This document shows, piece after piece, positions 10,763 through 23,930 of a DNA stretch of 64,000 nt (within the stretch, counting starts at the first letter, position 1; each line of letters begins with the position of its first letter). A model generated the notes under the pieces. That model was not told where the DNA came from and searched no databases. It saw only the letters and a list, made by a program, of their open reading frames with translations. The position numbers and the translations under genes are program-made. The stretch covers positions 2,501 through 66,500 of the forward strand of contig NC_065572.1 in the NCBI RefSeq assembly GCF_937616625.2. Reading direction: 5' to 3'. The DNA comes from Mercurialis annua (lineage: Eukaryota > Streptophyta > Magnoliopsida > Malpighiales > Euphorbiaceae).

Positions 10763-13627
10763 AAATGTTGTCCTAGTAACAGATAACTTATCGAGCTAAC
10801 AAAATTCCTAGTTAAACTCAACTTTTCAAAAATCCCTTTTCTAGCCTACTTCGGGCTATCAAAACGCTTACTTAAAACAGTCTGATTACCAAACTAATTG
10901 AACATTCTTATTGTCTTCAACACCCTCTAAAACTTCCGTTGAGGTTCCAACTTCATCTGGTACGCGTAGGGGGACTAAAAACATACCCAAACTCCCCTCC
11001 CTGAGCTGTTTTGGGGAATGCAGAAAAGCCCTAAAAACAGGATAAAACGATAATTAATTTATCAAATAATTTTTATATGATTTTCAATAATACCAACTAG
11101 AAACGTTGTCCGAATAACCGATAATTTATCGAGCTAACAAAATTCCTAGTCAAACTAAACTTTTCAAAAATCCCTTTTATACCCTACTTCGGGCTATCAA
11201 AATGCTTACATAAAACGATCTGATTAACAAACTTATTGAATATTCATTTTTTCTGTAACACTGTCTAAATCTTTTGTTTAGGTTCCAACTTCATCCGGTA
11301 CGCGTAAGGGGTCAAAAAACATACCCAAACTCCCCTCCCTGAGCTGTTTTGGGGAATGCAGAAAAGCCCAAAAAACAGGATAAAACGATAATTAATTTAT
11401 CAAATAATTTTTATATGATTTTCAATAATCCCAACTAAGTTTTGGGGAATGCAGAAAAGCCCCAAAAACAGGATAAAACGATAATTAATTTATCAAATAA
11501 TTTTTATATGATTTTCAATAATCCCAACTAAAAACGTTGTCCGAATAACCGATAATATATCGAGCTAACAAAATTCCTAGTCAAACTCAACTTTTCAAAA
11601 ATCCCTTATCTAGCCTACTTCGGGCTATCAAAATTCTTACATAAAACGGTCTGATTAACAAACTAATTTAATATTCATTTTTTCTGTAACACTGTCTAAA
11701 TCTTTTGTTGAGGTTCCAACTTCTTCCGGTACGCTTATAGGGCCAAAAAACGCACCCGAACTCCCCTCCCTGAGCTGTTTTGGGGAATGCAGAAAAGCCC
11801 CAAAAAATGGGATAAAACGATAATTCATTTATCAAATAACTCTTCTATTATTTTAATTAATCCCAACTAGAAACGTTGTCTGAATAACCGATAACTTATC
11901 GAGCTAACAGAGTTCCTAGTTAAACTCGACTTTTAAAAAATTTCTTTTCTAGCCTATTTCGGGCTATCAAAACGCTTACTTAAAACTGTCTGATTACCAA
12001 ACTAGTTGAACATTCTTATTGTCTTCAACGCCCTCTAAAACTTCCGTTGAGGTTCCAACTTCATCTGGTACGCGTAGGGGGTCAAAAAACATACCCAAAC
12101 TCCCCTCCCTGAGCTGTTTTGGGGAATGCAGAAAAGCCCCAAAAACAGGATAAAACGATAATTAATTTATCAAATAATTTTTATATGATTTTCAATAATA
12201 CCAACTAGAAACGTTGTCCGAATAACCGATAATTTATCGAGCTAACAAAATTCCTAGTCAAACTAAACTTTTCAAAAATCCCTTTTCTACCCTACTTCGG
12301 GCTATCAAAATGCTTACATAAAACGGTCTGATTAACAAACTAATTGAATATTCATTTTTTCTGTAACACTGTTTAAATCTTTTGTTTAGGTTTCAACTTC
12401 ATCCGATACGCGTAAGGGGTCAAAAAACATACCCAAACTCCCCTCCCTGAGCTGTTTTGGGGAATGCAGAAAAGCCCCAAAAACAGGCTAAAACGATAAT
12501 TAATTTATCAAATAATTTTTATATGATTTTCAATAGTCCCAACTAAAAACGTTGTCCGAATAACCGATAATTTATCGAGCTAACAAAATTCCTAGTCAAA
12601 CTCAACTTTTCAAAAATCCCTTATCTAGCCTACTTCGGGCTATCAAAATTCTTACATAAAACGGTCTGATTAACAAACTAATTTAATATTCATTTTTTCT
12701 GTAACACTGTCTTAATCTTTTGTTGAGGTTCCAACTTCTTCCGGTACGCTTATAGGGCCAAAAAACGCACCCGAACTCCCCTCCCTGAGCTGTTTTGGGG
12801 AATGCAGAAAAGCCACAAAAAATGGGATAAAAAGATAATTCATTTATCAAATAACTTTTCTATTATTTTAATTAATCCCAACTAGAAACGTTGTCTGAAT
12901 AACCGATAACTTATCGAGCTAACAGAGTTCCTAGTTAAACTCGACTTTTAATAAATTTCTTTTCTAGCCTATTTCGGGCTATCTAAACGCTTACTTAAAA
13001 CGGTCTGATTACCAAACTAATTGAACATTCTTATTGTCTTCAACGCCCTCTAAAAGGTTCCAACTTCATCCGGTACGCGTAGGGGGTAAATAAACATACC
13101 CAAACTCCCCTCCCTGAGCTGTTTTGGGGAATGCAGAAAAGCCTCAAAAACAGGATAAAACGATAATTAATTTATCAAATAATTTTTATATGATTTTCAA
13201 TAATACCAACTAAAAACGTCGTCCGAATAACCGATAATTTATCGAGCTAACAAAATTCCTAGTCAAACTAAACTTTTCAAAAATCCCTTTTTTACCCTAC
13301 TTCGGGATATCAAAATGCTTACATAAAACGGTCTGATTAACAAACTAATTGAATATTCATTTTTTCCGTAACACTGTCTAAATCTTTTGTCTAGGTTCCA
13401 ACGTCATCCGGTACGCTTATAGGGTTAAAAAACGCACCCGAACTCCCCTCCCTGAGCTGATTTGGGGAATGCAAAAAAAACCCAAAAACGGGATAAAACG
13501 ATGATTTATTTATCAAATAACTTTTCTATGATTTTAAATAATCCCAACTAGAAATGTTGTCCTAGTAACAGATAACTTATCGAACTAACAAAATTCCTAG
13601 TTAAACTCAACTTTTCAAAAATCCCTT
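10763..13627 (+). repeat. Satellite block, copy 2 of the 2.86-kb duplication
   Basis: This is the internal counterpart of 1457-4318. It carries the same 93-bp partial-monomer duplication (boundary at 11439) and the same CCCTCTAAAAGG deletion (about 13052). Unlike the telomeric copy it is preceded by ordinary satellite (AATCCAAACTAGAAATG), so it shows what lay left of the telomere junction before truncation. Scattered single-base differences (for example GGGGGACTAAAA at about 10970) and small length differences in A runs show some divergence since duplication. Confidence 0.83.
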
Positions 13628-14159
13628 TTCTACCCTACTTCGGGCTATCAAAATGCTTACATAAAATGGTCTGATTAACAAACTAATTGAATATTCATTT
13701 TTTCTGTAACACTGTCTAAATCTTTTGTTTAGGTTCCAACTTCATCCGGTATGCATATAGGGTCAAAAAACGCACCCAAACTCCCCTCCCTGAGCTGATT
13801 TGGGGAATGCACAAAAAACCAAAAACGGGATATAACGATAATTTATTTATCAAATAACTTTTCTATGATTTTAAATAATCCAAACTAGAAATGTTGTCCT
13901 AGTAACAGATAACTTATCGAACTAACAAAATTCCTAGTTAAACTCAACTTTTCAAAAATCCCTTTTCTAGCCTACTTCGGGCTATCAAAATGCTTTCATA
14001 AAACGGTCTGTTTAACAAACTAATTTAATATTCATATTTTCTGTAACACTGTCTAAATATTTTGTTCAGGTTCCAACTTCATCCGGTACGCTTAGGGGGT
14101 TAAAAACGCACCCAAACTCCCCTCCCTGAGCTGTTTTGGGGAATGCAGAAAAGCCCCAA

Positions 14160-16400
14160 AAACGGGATAAAACGATAATTTATTTATCAAATAACTTTTC
14201 TATGATTTTAAATAATCCCAACTAGAAATGTTGTCCTAGTAACAGATAACTTATCGAGCTAACAAAATTCCTAGTTAAACTCAACTTTTCAAAAATCCCT
14301 TTTCTAGCCTACTTCGGGCTATCAAAATGCTTACATAAAACGGTCTGATTAACAAACTAATTTAATATTTATATTTTCTGTAACATTGTCTAAATCTTTT
14401 GTTCAGGTTTCAACTTCATCCGGTACGCTTAGGGGGTTAAAAAACGCACCCAAACTCCCCTCCCTGAGCTGTTTTGGGGAATGCAGAAAAGCCCCAAAAA
14501 TGGGATAAAACGATAATTCATTTATCAAATAACTATTCTATTATTTTATTTAATCCCAACTAGAAACGTTGTCTGAATAACCGATAACTTATCGAGCTAA
14601 CAGAATTCCTAGTTAAACTCAACTTTTTAAAAATTCCTTTTCTAGCCTATTTCGGGCTATCAAAACGCTTACTTAAAACAGTCTGATTACCAAACTAATC
14701 GAACATTCTTATTGTCTTCAACACCCTCTAAAACTTCCGTTAAGGTTCCAACTTCATCCGGTACGCGTACGGGGTCAAAAAACATACCCAAACTCCCCTC
14801 CCTGAGCTGTTTTGGGGAATGCAGAAAAGCCCCAAAAACAGGATAAAACGATAACTAATTTATCAAATAATTTTTATATGATTTTCAATATTCCCAACTA
14901 AAAACGTTGTCCGAATAACCGATAATTTATCGAGCTAACAAAATTCCTAGTCAAACTAAACTTTTCAAAAATCCCTTTTCTAGCCTACTCCGGGCTATCA
15001 AAATTCTTACATAAAACGGTCTGATTAACAAACTAATTTAATATTCATTTTTTCTGTAACACTGTCTAAATCTTTTGTTGAGGTTCCAACTTCATCCGGT
15101 ACGCTTATAGGGCCAAAAAACGCACCCGAACTCCCCTCCCTGAGCTGTTTTGGGGAATGCAGAAAAGCCCCAAAAAATGGGATAAAACGATAATTCATTT
15201 ATCAAATAACTCTTCTATTATTTTAATTAATCCCAACTAGAAACGTTGTCTGAATAAACGATAACTTATCGAGCTAACAGAGTTCCTAGTTAAACTCGAC
15301 TTTTAAAAAATTTCTTTTCTAGCCTATTTCGGGCTATCAAAACGCATACTTAAAACGGTCTGATTACCAAACTAATTGAACATTCTTATTGTCTTCAACG
15401 CCCTCTAAAACTTCCGTTGAGGTTCCAACTTCATCCGGTACGCGTAGGGGGTCAAAAAACATACCCAAACTCCCCTCCCTGAGCTGTTTTGGGGAATGCA
15501 GAAAAGCCCCAAAAACAGGATAAAACGATAATTAATTTATCAAATAATTTTTATATGATTTTCAATAATACCAACTAGAAACGTTGTCCGAATAACCGAT
15601 AATTTATCGAGCTAACAAAATTCCTAGTCAAACTAAACTTTTCAAAAATCCCTTTTCTACCCTACTTCGGGCTATCAAAATGCTTACATAAAACGGTCTG
15701 ATTAACAAACTAATTGAATATTCATTTTTTCTGTAACACTGTCTAAATCTTTTGTTTAGGTTCCAACGTCATCCGGTACGCTTATAGGGTCAAAAAACGC
15801 ACCCAAACTCCCCTCCCTGAGCTGATTTGGGGAATGCAAAAAAACCCAAAAACGGGATAAAACGATGATTTATTTATCAAATAACTTTTCTATGATTTTA
15901 AATAATCCCAACTAGAAATGTTGTCCTAGTAGCAGATAACTTATCGAGCTAACAAAATTCCTAGTTAAACACAACTTTTCAAAAATCCCTTTTCTAGCCT
16001 ACTTCGGGCTATCAAAATGCTTACATAAAACGGTCTGATTAACAAACTAATTTAATATTCATATTTTCTGAAACACTGTCTAAATTTTTTGTTCAGGTTC
16101 CAACTTCATCCGGTACGCTTAGGGGGTTAAAAAACGCACCCAAACTCCCCTCCCTGAGCTGTTTTGGGGGATGCAGAAAAGCCCCAAAAATGGGATAAAA
16201 CGATAATTCATTTATCAAATAACTCTTCTATTATTTTAATTAATCCCAACTAGAAACGTTGTCTGAATAACCGATAACTTATCGAGCTAACAGAATTCCT
16301 AGTTAAACTCAACTTTTTAAAAATTCCTTTTCCAGCCTATTTCGGGCTATCAAAACGCTTACTTAAAACAGTCTGATTACCAAACTAATCGAAAATTCTT
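14160..16400 (+). repeat. Satellite block, copy 1 of a 2.2-kb duplication
   Basis: This block matches about 20580-22820 at an offset of about 6418 bp. Shared private variants include ACATTGTCTAAATC with GGTTTCAAC (about 14390), CGCGTACGGGGTC with GATAACTAATT (about 14765-14855), AACGCATACTT (15341), GTAGCAGATAAC (about 15930) and GGGGGATGCAG (about 16167). Boundaries are approximate because neighbouring monomers are similar. The right end also resembles 24700-25250 (shared CTAAAAACTTTC and GTTTTTGGG), so part of this block has a third relative. Confidence 0.78.
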
Positions 16401-19400
16401 ATTGTCTTCAACACCCTCTAAAAACTTTCGTTGAGGTTCCAACTTCATCTGGTACGCGTAGGGGGTCAAAAAACATACCCAAACTCCCTTCCCTGAGCTG
16501 TTTTTGGGAATGCAGAAAAGCCCCAAAAACAGGATAAAACGATAATTAATTTATCAAATAATTTTTATATGATTTTCAATAATACCAACTAGAAACGTTG
16601 TCCGAATAACCGATAATTTATCGAGCTAACAAAATTCCTAGTCAAACTAAACTTTTCAAAAATCCCTTTTCTACCCTACTTCGGGCTATCAAAATGCTTA
16701 CATAAAACGGTCTGATTAACAAACTAATTGAATATTCATTTTTTCTGTAACACTGTCTAAATCTTTTGTTTAGGTTCCAACTTCATCCGGTACGCTTATA
16801 GGGTCAAAAAACGCACCCAAACTCCCCTCCCTGAGTTGATTTGCGGAATGCACAAAAACCCAAAAACGGGATAAAACGATAATTTCTTTATCAAATAACT
16901 TTTCTATGATTTTAAATAATCCCAACTAGAAATGTTGTCCTAGTAACAGATAACTTATCGAGCTAACAAAATTCCTAGTTAAACTCAACTTTTCAAAAAT
17001 CCCTTTTCTAGCCTACTTCGGGCTATCAAAATGCTTACATAAAACGGTCTGATAAACAAACTAATTTAATATTCATATTTTCTGTAACACTGTCTAAATC
17101 TTTTGTTCAGGTTCCAACTTCATCTGGTACGCTTAGGGGGTTAAAAACGCACCCAAACTCTCCTCCCTGAGCTGTTTTGGGGAATGCAGAAAAGCCCCAA
17201 AAATGGGATAAAACGATAATTCATTTATCAAATAACTCTTCTATTATTTTATTTAATCCCAACTAGAAACGTTGTCTGAATAACAGATAACTTATCGAAC
17301 TAACAGAATTCCTAGTTATACTCAACTTTTTAAAAATTCCTTTTCTAGCCTATTTCGGGCTATCAAAACGCTTACTTAAAACAGTCTGATTACCAAACTA
17401 ATCGAAAATTCTTATTGTCTTCAAAACCCTCTAAAACTTCCGTTGAGGTTCCAACTTCATCTGGTACGCGTAGGGGGTCAAAAAACATACCCAAACTCCC
17501 CTCCCTGAGCTGTTTTTGGGAATGCAGAAAAGCCCCAAAAACAGGATAAAACGATAATTAATTTATCAAATAATTTTTATATGATTTTCAATAATACCAA
17601 CTAGAAACGTTGTCTGAATAACCGATAATTTATCGAGCTAACAAAATTCCTAGTCAAACTAAACTTTTCAAAAATCCCTTTTCTACCCTACTTCGGGCTA
17701 TCAAAATGCTTACATAAAACGGTCTGATTAACAAACTAATTGAATATTCATTTTTTCTGTAACACTGTCTAAATCTTTTGTTTAGGTTCCAACTTCATCC
17801 GGTACGCTTATAGGGTCAAAAAACGCACCCAAACTCCCCTCCCTGAGCTGATTTGGGGAATGCACAAAAACCCAAAAACGGGGTAAAACGATAATTTCTT
17901 TATCAAATAACTTTTCTATGATTTTAAATAATCTCAACTAGAAATGTTGTCCTAGTAACAGATAACTTATCGAGCTAACAAAATTCCTAGTTAAACTCAA
18001 CTTTTCAAAAATCCCTTTTCTAGCCTACTTCGGGCTATCAAAATGCTTACATAAAACGGTCTGATTAACAAACTAATTTAATATTCATATTTTCTGTAAC
18101 ATTGTCTAAATCTTTTGTTCAGGTTTCAACTTCATCCGGTACGCTTAGGGGGTTAAAAAACGCACCCAAACTCCCCTCCCTGAGCTGTTTTGGGGAATGT
18201 AGAAAAGCCCCAAAAATGGTATAAAACGATATTTCATTTCTCAAATAACTGTTCTATTATTTAAATTAATCCCAACTAGAAACGTTGTCTTAATAACCGA
18301 TAACTTATCGAGCTAACAGAATTCCTAGTTAAACTCAACTTTTTAAAAATTCCTTTTCTAGCCTATTTCGGGCTATCAAAACGCTTACTTAAAACAGTCT
18401 GATTACCAAACTAATCGAACATTCTTATTGTCTTCAACGCCCTCTAAAACTTCCGTTACGGTTCCAACTTCATCCGGTACGCGTAAGGGGTCAAAAAACA
18501 TACCCAAACTCCCCTCCCTGAGCTGTTTTAGGGAATGCAGAAAAGCCCCAAAAACAGGATAAAACGATAATTAATTTATCAATTAATTTTTATATGATTT
18601 TCAATAATCCCAACTAAAAACGTTGTCCGAATAACCGATAATTTATCGAGCTAACAAAATTCCTAGTCAAACTCAACTTTTCAAAAATCCCTTTTCTAGC
18701 CTACTTCGGGCTATCAAAATTCTTACATAAAACGGTCTGATTAACAAACTAATTTAATATTCATTTTTTCTGTAACACTGTCTAAATCTTTTGTTGAGGT
18801 TCCAACTTCATTCGGTACGCTTATAGGGCCAAAAAACGCACCCGAACTCCCCTCCCTGAGCTGTTTTGGGGAATGCAGAAAAGCCCCAAAAAATGGGATA
18901 AAACGATTATTCATTTATCAAATAATTCTTCTATTATTTTAATTAATCCCAACTAGAAACGTTGTCTGAATAACCGATAACTTATCGAGCTAACAGAGTT
19001 CCTAGTTAAACTCGACTTTTAAAAAATTTCTTTTTTAGCCTATTTCGGGCTATCAAAACGCTTACTTAAAACGGTCTGATTACCAAACTAATTGAACATT
19101 CTTATTGTCTTCAACACCCTCTAAGACGTCCGTTGAGGTTCCAACTTCATCTGGTACGCGTAGGGGGTCAAAAAACATACCCAAACTCCCCTCCCTGAGC
19201 TGTTTTGGGGAATGCAGAAAAGCCCAAAAAACAGGATAAAACGATAATTAATTTATCAAATAATTTTTATATGATTTTCAATAATACCAACTAGAAACGT
19301 TGTCCGAATAACCGATAATTTATCGAGCTAACAAAATTCCTAGTCAAACTAAACTTTTCAAAAATCTCTTTTCTACCCTACTTCGGGCTATCAAAATGCT

Positions 19401-20579
19401 TACATAAAACGGTCTGATTAACAAACTAATTGAATATCCATTTTTTCTGTAACACTGTCTAAATCTTTTGTTTAGGTTCCAACTTCATCCGGTACGCTTA
19501 TAGGGTCAAAAAACGCACCCAAACTCCCCTCCGTGAGCTAATTTGGGGAATGCAAAAAAACCCAAAAACGGGATAAAACGATGATTTATTTATCAAATAA
19601 CTTTTCTATGATTTTAAATAATCCCAACTAGAAATGTTGTCCTAGTAACAGATAACTTATCGAGCTAACAAAATTCCTAGTTAAACTCAACTTTTCAAAA
19701 ATCCCTTTTCTAGCCTACTTCGGGCTATCAAAATGCTTACATAAAACGGTCTGATTAACAAACTAATTTAATATTCATATTTTTTGTAACACTGTCTAAA
19801 TCTTTTGTTCAGGTTCCAACTTCATCCGGTACGCTTAGGGCGTTAAAAAACGCACCCAAACTCCCCTCCCTGAGCTGTTTTGGGGAATGCAGAAAAGACC
19901 CAAAAATGGGATAAAACGATAATTTATTTATCAAATAACTCTTCTATTATTTTAATTAATCCCAACTAGAAACGTTGTCTGAATAACCGATAACTTATCG
20001 AGCTAACAGAGTTCCTAGTTAAACTCGACTTTTAAAAAATTTCTTTTCTAGCCTATTTCGGGCTATCAAAACGCTTACTTAAAACGGTCTGATTACCAAA
20101 CTAATTGAACATTCTTATTGTCTTCAACACCCTCTAAGACGTCCGTTGAGGTTCCAACTTCATCTGGTACGCGTAGGGGGTCAAAAAACATACCCAAACT
20201 CCCCTCCCTGAGCTGTTTTGGGGAATGCAGAAAAGCCCCAAAAACAGGATAAAACGATAATTAATTTATCAAATAATTTTTATATGATTTTCAATAATAC
20301 CAACTAGAAACGTTGTCCGAATAACCGATAATTTATCGAGCTAACAAAATTCCTAGTCAAACTAAACTTTTCAAAAATCTCTTTTCTACCCTACTTCGGG
20401 CTATCAAAATGCTTACATAAAACGGTCTGATTAACAAACTAATTGAATATTTATATTTTCTGTAACACTGTCTAAATCTTTTGTTTAGGTTCCAACTTCA
20501 TCCGGTACGCTTATAGGGTCAAAAAACGCACCCGAACTCCCCTCCCTGAGCTGATTTGGGGAATGCACAAAAAACCAAA

Positions 20580-22820
20580 AACGGGATAAAACGATAATTT
20601 ATTTATCAAATAACTTTTCTATGATTTTAAATAATCCCAACTAGAAATGTTGTCCTAGTAACAGATAACTTATCGAGCTAACAAAATTCCTAGTTAAACT
20701 CAACTTTTCAAAAATCTCTTTTCTAGCCTACTTCGGGCTATCAAAATGCTTACATAAAACGGTCTGATTAACAAACTAATTTAATATTTATATTTTCCGT
20801 AACATTGTCTAAATCTTTTGTTCAGGTTTCAACTTCATCCGGTACGCTTAGGGGGTTAAAAAACGCACCCAAACTCCCCTCCCTGAGCTGTTTTGGGGAA
20901 TGCAGAAAAGCCCCAAAAATGGGATAAAACGATAATTCATTTATCAAATAACTATTCTATTATTTTATTTAATCCCAACTAGAAACGTTGTCTGAATAAC
21001 CGATAACTTATCGAACTAACAGAATTCCTAGTTAAAATCAACTTTTTAAAAATTCCTTTTCTAGCATATTTCGGGCTATCAAAACGCTTACTTAAAACAG
21101 TCTGATTACCAAACTAATCCAACATTCTTATTGTATTCAACACCCTCTAAAACTTCCGTTAAGGTTCCAACTTCATCCGGTACGCGTACGGGGTCAAAAA
21201 ACATACCCAAACTCCCCTCCCTGAACTGTTTTGGGGAATGCAGAAAAGCCCCAAAAAAGGATAAAACGATAACTAATTTATCAAATAATTTTTATATGAT
21301 TTTCAATAATCCCAACTAAAAACGTTGTCCGAATAACCGATAATTTATCGAGCTAACAAAATTCTTAGTCAAACTCAACTATTCAAAAATCCCTTTTCTA
21401 GCCTACTTCGGGCTATCAAAATTCTTACATAAAACGGTCTGATTAACAAACTAATTTAATATTCATTTTTTCTGTAACACTGTCTAAATCTTTTGTTGAG
21501 GTTCCAACTTCATCCGGTACGCTAATAGGGCCAAAAAACGCACCCGAACTCCCCTCCCTGAGCTGTTTTGGGGAATGCAGAAAAGCCCCAAAAAATGGGA
21601 TAAAACGATAATTCATTTATCAAATAACTCTTCTATTATTTTAATTAATCCCAACTAGAAACGTTGTCTGAATAAACGATAACTTATCGAGCTAACAGAG
21701 TTCCTAGTTAAACTCGACTTTTAAAAAATTTCTTTTCTAGCCTATTTCGGGCTATCAAAACGCATACTTAAAACGGTCTGATTACCAAACTAATTGAACA
21801 TTCTTATTGTCTTCAACGCCCTCTAAAACTTCCGTTGAGGTTCCAACTTCATCCGGTACGCGTAGGGGGTCAAAAAACATACCCAAACTCCCCTCCCTGA
21901 GCTGTTTTGGGGAATGCAGAAAAGCCCCAAAAACAGGATAAAACGATAATTAATTTATCAAATAATTTTTATATGATTTTCAATAATACCAACTAGAAAC
22001 GTTGTCCGAATAACCGATAATTTATCGAGCTAACAAAATTCCTAGTCAAACTAAACTTTTCAAAAATCCCTTTTCTACCCTACTTCGGGCTATCAAAATG
22101 CTTACATAAAACGGTCTGATTAACAAACTAATTGAATATTCATTTTTTCTGTAACACTGTCTAAATCTTTTGTTTAGGTTCCAACGTCATCCGGTACGCT
22201 TATAGGGTCAAAAAACGCACCCAAACTCCCCTCCCTGAGCTGATTTGGGGAATGCAAAAAAACCCAAAAACGGGATAAAACGATGATTTATTTATCAAAT
22301 AACTTTTCTATGATTTTAAATAATCCCAACTAGAAATGTTGTCCTAGTAGCAGATAACTTATCGAGCTAACAAAATTCCTAGTTAAACACAACTTTTCAA
22401 AAATCCCTTTTCTAGCCTACTTCGGGCTATCAAAATGCTTACATAAAACGGTCTGATTAACAAACTAATTTAATATTCATATTTTCTGAAACACTGTCTA
22501 AATTTTTTGTTCAGGTTCCAACTTCATCCGGTACGCTTAGGGGGTTAAAAAACGCACCCAAACTCCCCTCCCTGAGCTGTTTTGGGGGATGCAGAAAAGC
22601 CCCAAAAATGGGATAAAACGATAATTCATTTATCAAATAACTCTTCTATTATTTTAATTAATCCCAACTAGAAACGTTGTCTGAATAACCGATAACTTAT
22701 CGAGCTAACAGAATTCCTAGTTAAACTCAACTTTTTAAAAATTCCTTTTCTAGCCTATTTCGGGCTATCAAAACGCTTACTTAAAACAGACTGATTACCA
22801 AACTAATCGAACATTCTTAT
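20580..22820 (+). repeat. Satellite block, copy 2 of the 2.2-kb duplication
   Basis: This is the counterpart of 14160-16400, with the same ordered private variants, including AACGCATACTT at 21759 and GTAGCAGATAAC near 22348. The intervening 4.2 kb (about 16.4-20.6 kb) is ordinary A/B/C/D satellite. The pair is best explained as a segmental duplication inside the array by unequal exchange or replication slippage. Confidence 0.78.
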
Positions 22821-23259
22821 TGTCTTTAACACCCTCTAAAACTTCCGTTGAGGTTCCAACTTTATCTGGTACGCGTAGGGGGTCAAAAAACATACCCAAA
22901 CTCCCCTCGCTGAGCTGTTTTGGGGAATGCAGAAAAGCCCCAAAAACAGGATAAAACGATAATTAATTTATCAAATAATTTTTATATGATTTTCAATAAT
23001 ACCAACTAGAAACGTTGTCCGAATAACCGATAATTTATCGAGCTAACAAAATTCCTAGTCAAACTAAACTTTTCAAAAATCCCTTTTCTACCCTACTTCG
23101 GGCTATCAAAATGCTTACATAAAACGGTCTGATTAACAAACTAATTGAATATTCATTTTTTCTGTAACACTGTCTAAATCTTTTGTTTAGGTTCCAACTT
23201 CATCCGGTACGCTTATAGGGTCAAAAAACGCACCCAAACTCCCCTCCCTGAGCTGATTT

Positions 23260-23930
23260 GCGGAATGCACAAAAACCCAAAAACGGGATAAAACGATAAT
23301 TTCTTTATCAAATAACTTTTCTATGATTTTAAATAATCCAAACTAGAAATGTTGTCCTAGTAACAGATAACTTATCGAGCTAACAAAATTCCTAGTTAAA
23401 CTCAACTTTTCAAAAATCCCTTTTCTAGCCTACTTCGGGCTATCAAAATGCTTACATAAAACGGTCTGATTAACAAACTAATTTAATATTCATATTTTCT
23501 GTAACACTGTCTAAATCTTTTGTTCAGGTTCCAACTTCATCCGGTACGCTTAGGGGGTTAAAAACGCACCCAAACTCCCCTCCCTGAGCTGATTTGCGGA
23601 ATGCACAAAAACCCAAAAACGGGATAAAACGATAATTTCTTTATCAAATAACTTTTCTATGATTTTAAATAATCCAAACTAGAAATGTTGTCCTAGTAAC
23701 AGATAACTTATCGAGCTAACAAAATTCCTAGTTAAACTCAACTTTTCAAAAATCCCTTTTCTAGCCTACTTCGGGCTATCAAAATGCTTACATAAAACGG
23801 TCTGATTAACAAACTAATTTAATATTCATATTTTCTGTAACACTGTCTAAATCTTTTGTTCAGGTTCCAACTTCATCCGGTACGCTTTGGGGAATGCAGA
23901 AAAGCCCCAAAAATGGGATAAAACGATAAT
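23260..23930 (+). repeat. Hybrid C/B monomer and truncated C monomer
   Basis: At about 23560-23600 a C-type front (GCTTAGGGGGTTAAAAACGC) continues directly into a B-type back (GATTTGCGGAATGCAC), repeating the preceding B tail about 337 bp later. One monomer further, at about 23886, GGTACGC is fused to TTTGGGGAATGCAG with about 45 bp missing. Both are breakpoints of unequal crossing-over or deletion inside the trimer zone, and they explain the longer gap between A monomers here. Confidence 0.8.
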
